DNA from: Auritidibacter ignavus
GTDB taxonomy: Bacteria > Actinomycetota > Actinomycetes > Actinomycetales > Micrococcaceae
Length of the DNA: 64,000 bases
Assembly (NCBI RefSeq): GCF_003703835.1
Contig: NZ_RDQR01000010.1
Coordinates: 1-64,000, forward strand
Reading direction: 5' to 3'
Shown here: positions 55,901 through 64,000 of the stretch, piece by piece
How positions within the stretch are numbered: position 1 is the first letter of the stretch
How the letters are laid out: the number at the start of each line of letters is the position of its first letter
Notes under the pieces: model-generated
Databases searched by the model: none
The model's input: only the letters and a program-made list of their open reading frames with translations
Told to the model about the DNA's origin: nothing
Made by a program: the position numbers and the translations under genes

Positions 55901-56502
55901 CCACCGTGTGGCAGGATATTTCGCCATTGACGTAGCAACTTCCGCCCGTCGTGGTAACGCCGTTGGGCAAAGGCGCGACCGACCGGTGATTCTGGACCCA
56001 GCAGAACATAGAGATCCGGTGCCGGTGCCGTAGTAGAGTAGCCGCCTCCCATGGCATCAGCCAGCTCTGTGACGGTGATGTAGGGGGCTCCCCCGCTGGT
56101 TCCGCCCAGCGTGTGTGCATGGGCCTGAGAGATCAGCCGTACCAGCGCACGGTAGCCAGCACCCATATGAGGTGAGGAGCATGACCCGGCCTCATGATGA
56201 CCGGCTGCCAAAATAGTGAGGCGTCCTAACCGATGGCGTGGGATACGGCCTGGTTTCGGTGCAGGATGATCTCCAGCGACCGCTAGGTTAACTCCCACCA
56301 CAGGTGCAATCCCGTGATCAAGACATGCGCGGAGGTGCTTTGCCATCCCGTAGAGCCCATCACGGTCTGTGAGCCCTAGAATTTCTGCCCCATCAGCAGC
56401 TGCTGCAGCCACTAAATCTTCTGGCCAGGACACACCGTAGTGCGTACTATACGAGCTGGAAACATTCAGATGGGGAAACGGCGAGGTATGCCGGATGCCC
56501 AT
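52942..56502 (-). CDS. dnaE2: Error-prone DNA polymerase III alpha subunit, DnaE2 (ImuC) type
   Basis: The 1186-residue protein is a C-family polymerase with an N-terminal PHP domain (LNVSSSYSTHYGV, ILGLTDRDGLYG), the polymerase core with ASARGSGASSLVNYVL and the catalytic PDIDID, and a C-terminal OB domain (VLVAGVRVATQTPPMRSGRRVVFISVDDGTG). It replicates past damaged bases during SOS mutagenesis, normally with ImuA and ImuB. The starting LNVSSSYS in place of the His-rich metal motif suggests the PHP site is altered. It starts 2 bases after the DUF6504 gene; no imuB gene adjoins it. Confidence 0.92.
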   Translation of the reverse strand: MGIRHTSPFPHLNVSSSYSTHYGVSWPEDLVAAAAADGAEILGLTDRDGLYGMAKHLRACLDHGIAPVVGVNLAVAGDHPAPKPGRIPRHRLGRLTILAAGHHEAGSCSSPHMGAGYRALVRLISQAHAHTLGGTSGGAPYITVTELADAMGGGYSTTAPAPDLYVLLGPESPVGRAFAQRRYHDGRKLLRQWRNILPHGGLWIEVVSHLAPPGQRLSTSHAVKFLRVAEDLGLPSVLTNAVRYVSPDQAATADVLDAARSLTSLDQLHDLQPTGQGWLKSSAQMHQLAGEISHQAGTGLSGARQLITRTQELARRCVLDPRTDLGWGQPRVPETGVIGLSADPGRELTQRCRAGLTQRFPGVPEHSRHGIQLSHRLQHELNIIQDLDFSSYFLTVAEVVAMIENMGVRASARGSGASSLVNYVLRISDVDPIEHELIFERFLSQDRSTLPDIDIDVESARRHEIYRAIFDRFGDSRTTLMSMQNGYRVRGAIRDAGRALGMEEHDVDAIAQQMWRFSASHFREAMETMPELAEFSHRLQAQRSLGNHQLDLLVDITERLDRLPRHISMHPCGVILSDSTLLDRTPVQPSGIDLPMSQFDKHDMDSMGLLKLDVLGVRMQSTIAYTLQQIQESTGEVIDLEHVSRDDRATFDMIGSTHTLGCFQIESPGQRELIGKLEPRNLNDLIIDISLFRPGPMKSDMVRPFLDFRNGDAPAHYPHPALQGILEETHGVTVFHEQILRTLDTLTGCGLARADELRRQLGSEQQDKVESYFRSRAHQRGWDRAVIDEVWNTLAAFGSFGFCKAHGAAFAVPTYHSAWLKTHYPEAFMAAVLEHDPGMYPQRVMVAEARRLGIPVLPVDINRSTEHMHLEWVPDQKRWGIRLSLTTVSGMSATERKRLLAARPYTTLADVRDRSGLHRRTLEHLAQLGALDALITPHGLSRTDLVHYLQHQHARQDSATGDLSGRRVRKPSRQIPGQLAFELPDTELSSLPALFPAPTVTEQVATELDLTALDTTAHLMQSHYPYLNALGVTPADKLLSLRTQSRVLVAGVRVATQTPPMRSGRRVVFISVDDGTGLVDTTFFTEAQHNSGNLLFGSRLLLIEGTTRRTGRRAVNVQAVRAWDLHDRQRLPDPDYLDKTREQWAAWLDRDRKLPPLKVIPHHARPIPVPDPETWEPTPLDSTPQP

Positions 56503-56504
56503 CC

Positions 56505-56837
56505 CTAAGCGGTTTCCCGTTCGGCAAGCTGGGCACCATCGTGAACCTTAATGAGCCTCCACAGCCCGGAGTCCAGATGATGGGAGACATCCACGGTCAT
56601 CACCGGTTGCGTGGACGAAGATATAGCGGGTCTGATCTGTAGGCGCCATACTTCGTGATCGATCATCCCTTGGCCCCTACCAGCGACAAAACGTGATTGT
56701 TGGGACCACCAGCGGCAACGTTGAAACCAACGCTGTGGTTCAGCGACCACGGTATAGTTTCGGCCCTTGAGATGCAGATGTAAGGGCATGCCGGCCGTGG
56801 TGCACACGACCCGAACAGATTGAGTTAACAACCCCAT
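56505..56837 (-). CDS. DUF6504-like small protein encoded before dnaE2
   Basis: The 110-residue protein contains LKGRNYTVVAEPQRWFQRCRWW and later VWRLQIRP and LDSGLWRLIKVHD, the WRGRxYxV, WW and WxL pattern of DUF6504. Such proteins are often encoded beside imuB or dnaE2 in actinobacteria and may correspond to a detached ImuB tail. The ATG at 56837 follows agaagg by 8 bases. It is the first gene behind the LexA box at 56953 and is directly followed by dnaE2. Confidence 0.6.
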   Translation of the reverse strand: MGLLTQSVRVVCTTAGMPLHLHLKGRNYTVVAEPQRWFQRCRWWSQQSRFVAGRGQGMIDHEVWRLQIRPAISSSTQPVMTVDVSHHLDSGLWRLIKVHDGAQLAERETA

Positions 56838-56944
56838 GATGATGCCTTCTTTCACCATACTTCCAATCAATCAGCCTGGTTCTCAGGCCAAATATGCAGA
56901 AATGGGAAGCACATGATCGTTGGGAAGGCCGATCATGACCACCA

Positions 56945-56973
56945 GTCTAAGAGAACATTCGTTCTAACTGCAA
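56945..56973 (-). promoter_or_regulatory. SOS promoter with LexA box before DUF6504-dnaE2
   Basis: GAACATTCGTTC (56953-56964) matches the GAAC-N4-GTTC core of Gram-positive LexA boxes. On the minus strand it lies inside the spacer between TTGCAG (-35, 56968-56973) and TTAGAC (-10, 56945-56950), 17 bases apart. Bound LexA would block the promoter. Confidence 0.65.
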
Positions 56974-57054
56974 CTGAACTTATCGGGCTACCAGGGACAA
57001 GATAAGAACATTTGATTGGTAGATAAAAGAGGGTGTGCGACCAAGCGAAGGATC

Positions 57055-57882
57055 TTAGAGTCCTGGAAGATGTTGCGTCTCGACCGGTTTAGTCAGTTCG
57101 GGGCCGTTGTTGCGCACATTGCCGACCGCGGTCGAGACCGGGTGCATCTGCCACTGGTCGCCCGCTGTGTCGTAGGCTTGTGCAACCACGGTATCGACCA
57201 GAGCTTGGGCCTGATCAGCATTGGTCAATTTCTCCGGCGCCAGCCAGTGGTCCATGGTCAACTGATTCATGGGCAACGGAAACCGATCATGCAGTCCCGC
57301 TAGCTCGTCGAGGACCTCGGGGCTACTACCGGGTTCCGGAGAAGCCCCGGTGAGGATCGTGGTAGACAGCACCCAGCCACGCGGATCATCGGTGGCTATT
57401 TCAGGGTCAGCCCACCATTCGTATAACCCAGCAAAAAAGATCGGGGCACCGTCTTTGCGGCTCACATAATAGGGCTGTTTTTTCTGGGTGCCTCGTGCAG
57501 TGGTACCGGGAAGCTTTTTCCACTCGTAGTATCCATCGACCGGAACCGCGCAACGTTGGGATCGAACGGCAGCACGAAAACTTGGTTTGGTGACCACCGT
57601 TTCTGATCTGGCATTGAACGTTCTGGACCCAAAGGACAGATCCTTCGCCCAGCCAGGGACCAGACCCCAGTGTGCCAGATGAACCTCCCGGCGCACGTGT
57701 CCGCCGGAATCGTCCGCGTTTTCGGACGTTGCCTCGACCGGTCGCTCCACGACAATCGCTACGTCCTTGGTCGGAGCCACGTTGTAGTCTTCACGGAGTT
57801 CTAGCTGTTCTTCCGGGGTGTGAGCCCCTGCGGCTGCAACTAAGTCGCCGATCGCTCGAGCCATCACAAATCGTCCGCACAT
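57055..57882 (-). CDS. SRAP family (YedK/HMCES) abasic site DNA-protein crosslinker
   Basis: The 275-residue protein begins MCGRFV, so Cys2 becomes the N-terminal residue that links to abasic sites in single-stranded DNA. NARSETV (Asn), YYEWKK (Glu) and LHDRFPLPM (His) are the other conserved active-site regions. The start at 57882 is fixed by the need for Met-Cys. It lies next to the SOS dnaE2 unit, though with its own upstream region and no visible LexA box. Confidence 0.93.
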   Translation of the reverse strand: MCGRFVMARAIGDLVAAAGAHTPEEQLELREDYNVAPTKDVAIVVERPVEATSENADDSGGHVRREVHLAHWGLVPGWAKDLSFGSRTFNARSETVVTKPSFRAAVRSQRCAVPVDGYYEWKKLPGTTARGTQKKQPYYVSRKDGAPIFFAGLYEWWADPEIATDDPRGWVLSTTILTGASPEPGSSPEVLDELAGLHDRFPLPMNQLTMDHWLAPEKLTNADQAQALVDTVVAQAYDTAGDQWQMHPVSTAVGNVRNNGPELTKPVETQHLPGL

Positions 57883-58061
57883 GGTGCCAGTATGCCACGA
57901 GCTGCTCAAGCGTTCATGGTGAAGGACTGATCACAGCTTGCGGTAGCAATAATAAACAAACTCTTATATTTCGGTGCCGAACTGTGATGAGATGGAGAGC
58001 AAGGGAAAATTCCCTCTCACAACACTGAGCTTTCGTCAATTGAGGAGCGTGTGTTTCCCTG

Positions 58062-59153
58062 ATGTCCCACCACGTCAAAGCAGCGGTTGTTAAATCCCAA
58101 GATGACCCGGTCTCCATTGAAACCATCGTGGTCCCCCATCCTGGGCCCGGTGAAGTCGTCGTCGATGTCAAAACCTGCGGCGTCTGCCATACCGATTACA
58201 GTTATGTCTCCGGTGGCGTAGGCGATAATTATCCGTATCTTCTCGGCCACGAGTCCACCGCTGTCGTCTCCGAAATTGGGGAAGGCGTTACCGAAGTTGC
58301 TGTCGGCGATAAGGTCATTCTGAACTGGCGAGCTGTCTGCGGTGAATGCCGCGCGTGCCGTAAGGGTGATCTGAAGTACTGTTTCAATACCCACAACGCC
58401 ACCCAGAAAATGACTCTGGAGGACGGGACCGAACTCGAAGCAGCCCTGGGTATCGGGTCCTTTGCCGAGAAAACCCTTGTTGCCGCCGGTCAGTGCACCA
58501 AAATCGATGAAGTCCCAGAGTCTTCTGACGCTGCCGTAGGACTGCTGGGTTGTGGCGTCATGGCAGGTATCGGTGCTGCCATCAATACTGGCGAGATCAA
58601 ACGAGGGGAAGCTGTGGCAGTCATCGGTTGCGGTGGTGTCGGCATGGCCGCTATTGCCGGGGCACAATTGGCCGGAGCTACCACGATCATCGCCGTCGAT
58701 ATCGAAGATCGGAAACTCGAGCAGGCGAAGCAGTTTGGTGCCACGGAAACGGTCAACTCGAAAAATACCGATCCGGTAGCTGCCATCCAAGAGCTGACCG
58801 GTGGGTTCGGAGCCGATGTCGTCATTGAGGCAGTCGGTCACCCTGAAACCTATAAACAAGCCTTCTACTCCCGTGACTTGGCCGGTCGCGTGGTCTTGGT
58901 CGGTGTACCACGCCCAGACATGGAGATCACCCTTCCCTTCCAGGATGTCTTCTCTCATGGTGGCGCTCTCAAATCGTCCTGGTATGGCGATTGCTTGCCG
59001 TCTCGAGATTTCCCGATGCTTGTTAACCAGTACCGGCTGGGGCGCCTAGATCTCAATGCTTTTGTCACCGAACGAATTGGTCTCGATGACATCAATGGTG
59101 CTTTCAAAAAGATGCACGCGGGCGATGTCCTCCGCTCGGTTGTCGAGCTCTAA
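58062..59153 (+). CDS. mscR: S-(hydroxymethyl)mycothiol dehydrogenase
   Basis: The enzyme oxidises the adduct of mycothiol and formaldehyde with NAD+, yielding S-formylmycothiol. The 363-residue zinc alcohol dehydrogenase has catalytic zinc ligands Cys39 and His63/Glu64 in GHE, structural zinc Cys93, 96, 99 and 107, and the nucleotide-binding motif GCGGVGM at 189-195. A bulged hairpin at 57995-58018 precedes it. The hydrolase gene downstream on the same strand is 85 bases away and could act on the product. Assignment to MscR rather than a general alcohol dehydrogenase follows overall family resemblance. Confidence 0.88.
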   Translation: MSHHVKAAVVKSQDDPVSIETIVVPHPGPGEVVVDVKTCGVCHTDYSYVSGGVGDNYPYLLGHESTAVVSEIGEGVTEVAVGDKVILNWRAVCGECRACRKGDLKYCFNTHNATQKMTLEDGTELEAALGIGSFAEKTLVAAGQCTKIDEVPESSDAAVGLLGCGVMAGIGAAINTGEIKRGEAVAVIGCGGVGMAAIAGAQLAGATTIIAVDIEDRKLEQAKQFGATETVNSKNTDPVAAIQELTGGFGADVVIEAVGHPETYKQAFYSRDLAGRVVLVGVPRPDMEITLPFQDVFSHGGALKSSWYGDCLPSRDFPMLVNQYRLGRLDLNAFVTERIGLDDINGAFKKMHAGDVLRSVVEL

Positions 59154-59238
59154 CATCCAGTTTCGTTGCGACACTTTGTGCTCCAAAACCTCTGATTACC
59201 CGATACCGACCGTTGAGCGGTCCGAAGGAGAACCGACC

Positions 59239-59883
59239 ATGACAGCCCGCATTGACCACCTCGAAACGTCAGGAACTTTTAGTCTCGATGGCGAAACCCA
59301 TCAGGTCGACAACAATGTATGGATCGTCGGTAACTCGACCGAGTGCATCATCATCGATCCAGCGCACGATGCCAATGCTGTCCATCAGGCAGTCCAAGGT
59401 CGCAACGTCGCCGCTATCCTGCTCACGCACGGTCACGATGACCATATTTCCGAAGCTCTCACAGTTCGTGATTTCGTCGATGCCCCGGTTTTGCTCAATG
59501 CTGAAGACCGGATGCTCTGGGACGCGGTCTACCCCGTCCAAGGTCCCGACGGATCTATTCAGGACGGAGATACTTTCACGATTGCTGGTGTCACCTTAAC
59601 AGCGTTTGAAACCCCCGGTCACTCGCCCGGATCCACCTGTTTCTATTCTGCGGAGCTGGAAGATGGGCAGGGCGCGGTCTTCACCGGTGACACACTTTTT
59701 GCTGGGGGGCCCGGTGCTACCGGAGGACGGTCCTACACCAGCTTTGACGCCATCATTAAATCGATTTCCGAGGTGTTGTTGGAGTTGCCTGAATCCACGC
59801 GGGTATTGACCGGTCACGGTGAGTCCAGCACCATCGGCACCGTAAAACCCCACCTGCAGGAATGGATTGATCGCGGATACTAA
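59239..59883 (+). CDS. Metallo-beta-lactamase fold hydrolase next to mscR
   Basis: The 214-residue protein has THGHDDH with metal ligands His64, His66, Asp68 and His69, then His128 (GHSPGS), Asp151 (GDTLF) and His193 (TGHGESS). A homologous gene accompanies mscR in other actinobacteria; hydrolysis of S-formylmycothiol is an inference from that pairing. The ATG at 59239 follows gaaggag. A longer frame opens upstream at 59056 within mscR and is not used. Confidence 0.88.
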   Translation: MTARIDHLETSGTFSLDGETHQVDNNVWIVGNSTECIIIDPAHDANAVHQAVQGRNVAAILLTHGHDDHISEALTVRDFVDAPVLLNAEDRMLWDAVYPVQGPDGSIQDGDTFTIAGVTLTAFETPGHSPGSTCFYSAELEDGQGAVFTGDTLFAGGPGATGGRSYTSFDAIIKSISEVLLELPESTRVLTGHGESSTIGTVKPHLQEWIDRGY

Positions 59884-59970
59884 AGATTATCGCGAAAACC
59901 AATCACAAGCACTTATTCAGCAGTGGCCGGAGACCTGTCGGGTCACCGGCCACAACGATAGGCATGGATG

Positions 59971-60807
59971 TTAGGCCCTCATATCGCGTACCGACAGTGA
60001 CTGTTCGGCACGCCCGAGATATCCTTTGCTGTCGGAAAGCACCGTGGAGGTAACCCCCAGACCGTTGTCGCCCAACGACACCGAGGTGGCCATCCCCAGC
60101 CAGTCCTCAGAGGGTTCGCGCATCAGGTGGATGCTCAGGTCAACGTTGGCGAAATAGACCTCGTCGTGATAGGGCTCAACTGCTGGTGCCAATCCGTTGG
60201 CGATATCGATCATCCCGATCGCGTGCACGAACGGGCTGGTAGGCTCATCCAGGATCATGGGAATCTCCGTATTGGCCCAGATCCGGCCGTGTCCCGGCGC
60301 GTGGTCGTCTGCTGCCCGAGATTGAATGGAGGCCACCAGTCCCCCGGCCCACCGCTTATTGAAGCCGGCATCCGGGGAACAGTGATCAATCGGAGCGAGA
60401 AGTGTGTCATCATGCAGACGGTGTGCCCGGGACGTATCAGAGGAAATGAGTCGCCAGGTCCGCGCAGTCAGTACCGCACGGCCTTGGGCCTCCACAGTGG
60501 ACTGAACCAGCTCGATAGTGCGACCGGGGCGAATGTTGCGGGTGGTGACCTTCACTTCGCCGGCATGAAGCTTGCCGAGAATATCGAAACTGATACGTGA
60601 GGTGGCGAAGTTCTCACGCGGTTCATAGGCCTCCAGTTCCGCGGCGACCAGGCCAGACACAGCAGCCATGTGCAGTTCATCGTCTTGCCAGGATCCAGTG
60701 GCATGTTCTGTTGAGGTGAAATATGAAATCCGAGTTCCCTCAGTGAACTCGGATGCCCCGGATCGAACGAAATATGCGTGTGGTGTGGAGTGTGTTTCTT
60801 CAGCCAT
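59971..60807 (-). CDS. Acyl-CoA thioesterase-like protein (TesB/hotdog type)
   Basis: The 278-residue protein has two hotdog domains: the first includes HMAAVSGLVAAELEAYEPRENFATSRISFDILGKLHAGEVKV, and the second ends in FANVDLSIHLMREPSEDWLGM, the segment that carries the active-site Asp in TesB-like enzymes. It resembles actinobacterial acyl-CoA thioesterase domain proteins, but the substrate is unknown. It stands alone on the minus strand between the mscR locus and nrdF. Confidence 0.75.
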   Translation of the reverse strand: MAEETHSTPHAYFVRSGASEFTEGTRISYFTSTEHATGSWQDDELHMAAVSGLVAAELEAYEPRENFATSRISFDILGKLHAGEVKVTTRNIRPGRTIELVQSTVEAQGRAVLTARTWRLISSDTSRAHRLHDDTLLAPIDHCSPDAGFNKRWAGGLVASIQSRAADDHAPGHGRIWANTEIPMILDEPTSPFVHAIGMIDIANGLAPAVEPYHDEVYFANVDLSIHLMREPSEDWLGMATSVSLGDNGLGVTSTVLSDSKGYLGRAEQSLSVRDMRA

Positions 60808-60870
60808 AACCGCTATCTAACCACTTTTTCACCACAAATATGAGGTCACACACACCCGAAGGGACCGAAT

Positions 60871-60885
60871 GACTCTCAAAGAGTC
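60871..60885. promoter_or_regulatory. Short inverted repeat upstream of the thioesterase gene
   Basis: GACTCT-CAA-AGAGTC is a perfect 6-bp inverted repeat with a 3-base centre in the gap between the thioesterase start and nrdF. It could be an operator or part of a small hairpin. Confidence 0.25.
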
Positions 60886-60937
60886 GTCCTGTCAATCTGT
60901 TTGGCTCTTTGGCGTTGCTTCTCGACGTGGAGCTAAC

Positions 60938-60975
60938 ATAGCTCAGCCCCGCAGGCTTCTGCGGGGCTGAGCTAT
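60938..60975 (-). terminator. Terminator hairpin after nrdF
   Basis: A perfect 16-bp, GC-rich stem closes a 6-base loop (GGCTTC on the plus strand). It starts 21 bases after the nrdF stop on the minus strand. The downstream tail has no T-run, so its termination strength is uncertain. Confidence 0.65.
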
Positions 60976-60996
60976 CGTGGTGGCTTGAAGTATTAG

Positions 60997-62007
<1,011 letters not shown>

Positions 62008-62051
62008 TCACGGAGTAGGGAGACAAGTGCGGAACGAATCCGCTCACGACC

Positions 62052-64000
62052 CTACAGCATGCACGATACGCAACCTTCGACTTCAGTTCCTTCCAACGCC
62101 AGCTGGCGAATCCGAATGTAGTACATGGTCTTGATGCCGTGGGTCCAGGCGTAGATCTGAGCCTTGTTGACATCGCGGGTCGTGGCGGTGTCTTTGAAGA
62201 ACAGTGTCAGGGACAGCCCTTGGTCCACATGCTGGGTCGCAGCGGCGTAGGTGTCGATGATCTTCTGGTATCCGACCTCGTAGGCATCCTCGAAGTACTC
62301 CAAGTTGTCGTTATTCAAGTAGGGAGCCGGGTAGTAGACACGACCCAGCTTGCCTTCTTTACGAATCTCGATCTTGGACGCGATCGGGTGAATCGAGGAG
62401 GTCGAGTTATTGATGTAGGAGATCGAACCTGTCGGTGGGACGGCCTGTAGGTTCTGGTTGTAGATCCCGTGGGTCATCACCGAGTCCTTCAGTTCCCGCC
62501 AGTCATCCTGGGTCGGGATGTCAATGCCACTGTCGGCAAAGAGCTGAGCGACCCGTTCGGTCGCCGGCTGCCACGCCTGGTCGGTGTACTTATCGAAGAA
62601 CACTCCGGAGGCGTAGTCCGAGTCCTCGAATCCTCCAAAACGTTCTCCGGTTTCGATCGCGATCTTGTTGGAGGCCCGCAACGCGTGGTACAGCACCGTG
62701 TAGAAATACATGTTGGTGAAGTCCAGGCCTTCTTCGGAGCCGTAGTGGATGTGTTCGCGTCCGAGATAACCGTGCAGGTTCATCTGCCCCAGACCGATGG
62801 CATGCGAGGAGGCATTGCCTTTGGCGACCGAAGGCACCGAAGCAATGTTGGACAGATCCGACACAGCAGTCAGCGCCCGGATCGCGGTCTCCACCGAGCC
62901 ACCCAGGTCTCCGGAGTCCATAGCTTTGGCAATGTTCATTGATCCGAGATTGCACGAGATGTCCTTGCCCACGAACTCGTAGTCGAGGTTCTCGGCGTAG
63001 GTGGAGGCTTCCGAGACCTGCAGGATCTCTGAGCACAGATTCGACATGGTGATCCGACCCTTGATCGGGTTGGCCCTGTTGACCGTGTCTTCAAAAACGA
63101 TGTAGGGGTAGCCCGATTCGAACTGGATTTCCGCTAGCGTCTGGAAAAAATCACGAGCGTTGATTTTGGTCTTGCGGATCCGAGGATCATCGACCATCTC
63201 GTAGTACTTTTCCGTCACCGAGATATCGCTAAACGGCTTACCGTAAACCCGCTCAACGTCATAGGGACTGAACAAGTACATGGCCTCGTTCTTCTTAGCC
63301 AGTTCAAAGGTGATATCAGGGATCACCACTCCCAAAGACAGGGTCTTGATCCGGATTTTCTCATCAGCATTTTCGCGCTTGGTGTCGAGGAACCGGTTGA
63401 TGTCGGGGTGGTGGGCGTGCAGGTATACGGCCCCGGCCCCCTGACGGGCACCGAGCTGGTTGGCGTAGGAGAAGGAGTCCTCCAGTAGCTTCATGACCGG
63501 GACCACGCCCGAGGACTGGTTCTCGATGTGCTTGATCGGTGCGCCGTTTTCACGCAAGTTGGTCAGCGACAGTGCCACGCCACCACCACGCTTGGACAGC
63601 TGCAGTGAGGAGTTGATGCCACGGGCGATAGATTCCATATTGTCTTCAACCCGTAGCAAAAAGCACGACACTAGTTCGCCCCGCTGTTTCTTCCCCGCGT
63701 TCAAGAAGGTTGGGGTGGCAGGCTGGAACCGTCCGCCGATGATTTCATCCAGCAGATTAGTGGCTAGTTGTTCATCGCCACGGCCCAGGTAGAGTGCGTT
63801 CATCACCACACGGTCTTCATAGCGCTCCAGGTAGCGTTCGCCGTCGAAGGTCTTCAGCGCATAAGAGGTGTAGAACTTAAACGCTCCCAAGAAGGAGGGA
63901 AAACGGAACTTATATGCGTAGGCACGGTCGAAGAGTGAGTCAACAAATTCTTTCGAGTATTGCTCGAAAGTCTCTGGCTCATAGTAGTCGTGCTCAATGA
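62052..64000 (-). CDS. nrdE: Class Ib ribonucleotide reductase large subunit (N-terminus beyond window edge)
   Basis: The frame is open across the right edge (64000) with [39 protein letters not shown], so the start of the gene is missing by roughly 50-70 codons. GELVSCFLL contains the first redox Cys, [20 protein letters not shown] and NLCSEI contain core segments, and the C-terminus EGCVSCML is the redox Cys pair reduced by glutaredoxin-like NrdH. It reduces ribonucleoside diphosphates with NrdF, the next gene downstream. Confidence 0.96.
   Translation of the reverse strand, partial: IEHDYYEPETFEQYSKEFVDSLFDRAYAYKFRFPSFLGAFKFYTSYALKTFDGERYLERYEDRVVMNALYLGRGDEQLATNLLDEIIGGRFQPATPTFLNAGKKQRGELVSCFLLRVEDNMESIARGINSSLQLSKRGGGVALSLTNLRENGAPIKHIENQSSGVVPVMKLLEDSFSYANQLGARQGAGAVYLHAHHPDINRFLDTKRENADEKIRIKTLSLGVVIPDITFELAKKNEAMYLFSPYDVERVYGKPFSDISVTEKYYEMVDDPRIRKTKINARDFFQTLAEIQFESGYPYIVFEDTVNRANPIKGRITMSNLCSEILQVSEASTYAENLDYEFVGKDISCNLGSMNIAKAMDSGDLGGSVETAIRALTAVSDLSNIASVPSVAKGNASSHAIGLGQMNLHGYLGREHIHYGSEEGLDFTNMYFYTVLYHALRASNKIAIETGERFGGFEDSDYASGVFFDKYTDQAWQPATERVAQLFADSGIDIPTQDDWRELKDSVMTHGIYNQNLQAVPPTGSISYINNSTSSIHPIASKIEIRKEGKLGRVYYPAPYLNNDNLEYFEDAYEVGYQKIIDTYAAATQHVDQGLSLTLFFKDTATTRDVNKAQIYAWTHGIKTMYYIRIRQLALEGTEVEGCVSCML

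Noticed and set aside
57055-57882. Possible imuB or imuA next to dnaE2
   Set aside because: The gene has the MCGRF start and other SRAP motifs; it is not a Y-family polymerase.
59056-59238. Upstream extension of the hydrolase frame beside mscR
   Set aside because: It overlaps the end of mscR and carries no conserved residues; the ATG at 59239 has a good ribosome binding site.

Overview
The window is 64 kb of chromosome from a high-GC Gram-positive bacterium, most likely an actinobacterium of the Micrococcales. The evidence is the gene set: a mycothiol-dependent formaldehyde dehydrogenase, an ANTAR regulator of the PdtaR type, a DUF3516 helicase, a TIGR03085 protein, an HGxxPAAW membrane protein inside the trp operon, a class Ib ribonucleotide reductase, DnaE2 with a Gram-positive SOS box, and a fused MnhAB antiporter subunit. 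A genus such as Auritidibacter, Enteractinococcus or Yaniella would fit, but that is inference; no rRNA lies in the window.

Layout. 1-206: right end of an ISL3-type insertion sequence. 277-6042: metallo-hydrolase, trans-aconitate methyltransferase, DUF3516 helicase, prolyl aminopeptidase. 6067-9721: TerC family protein behind a candidate manganese riboswitch, then uvrB. 9804-15078: OatA-like acyltransferase, coaE, YigZ protein, RsmC/RlmG-like methyltransferase and a free-standing trpF. 15114-19757: strong hairpin, rpsA and polA. 19781-26082: mnhG, F, E, D, C and AB (Mrp Na+/H+ antiporter, all on the minus strand). 26466-28873: tRNA-Leu, pdtaR, pyk. 28963-36077: lgt-trpA-trpB-trpC-HGxxPAAW-TIGR02234-trpE-hisI (read right to left). 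36143-44524: TIGR03085 protein, then a minus-strand run of nuclease, def, fmt, rsmB, rpe, pnuC, hisE, hisG and hisF. 44733-45273: promoter, four tRNAs (Gly, Cys, Val, Gly) and a terminator. 45308-49554: zapE, rhodanese, sufE, GPP34 protein, HIT protein. 49558-57882: thrS, AMIN-like lipoprotein, NTF2-like protein, dnaE2, DUF6504 protein behind a LexA box, and a SRAP protein. 58062-59883: mscR plus a metallo-hydrolase. 59971-64000: acyl-CoA thioesterase, nrdF and nrdE (the last cut by the window edge).

How the genes work together. Tryptophan synthesis (trpE, C, B, A and the remote trpF) and histidine synthesis (hisI, F, G, E) are interleaved. trpD, trpG and hisA/priA are not here. def and fmt handle the N-terminal formyl group of new proteins. 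mscR and the adjacent hydrolase form a mycothiol-dependent formaldehyde route. UvrB, PolA, DnaE2 and SRAP are DNA repair functions, and dnaE2 appears SOS controlled. Most of the window is ordinary core genome. The points most worth following are the TerC riboswitch, the trpF gene with an altered motif, the SOS unit without a visible imuB, and several candidate operators and leaderless starts.
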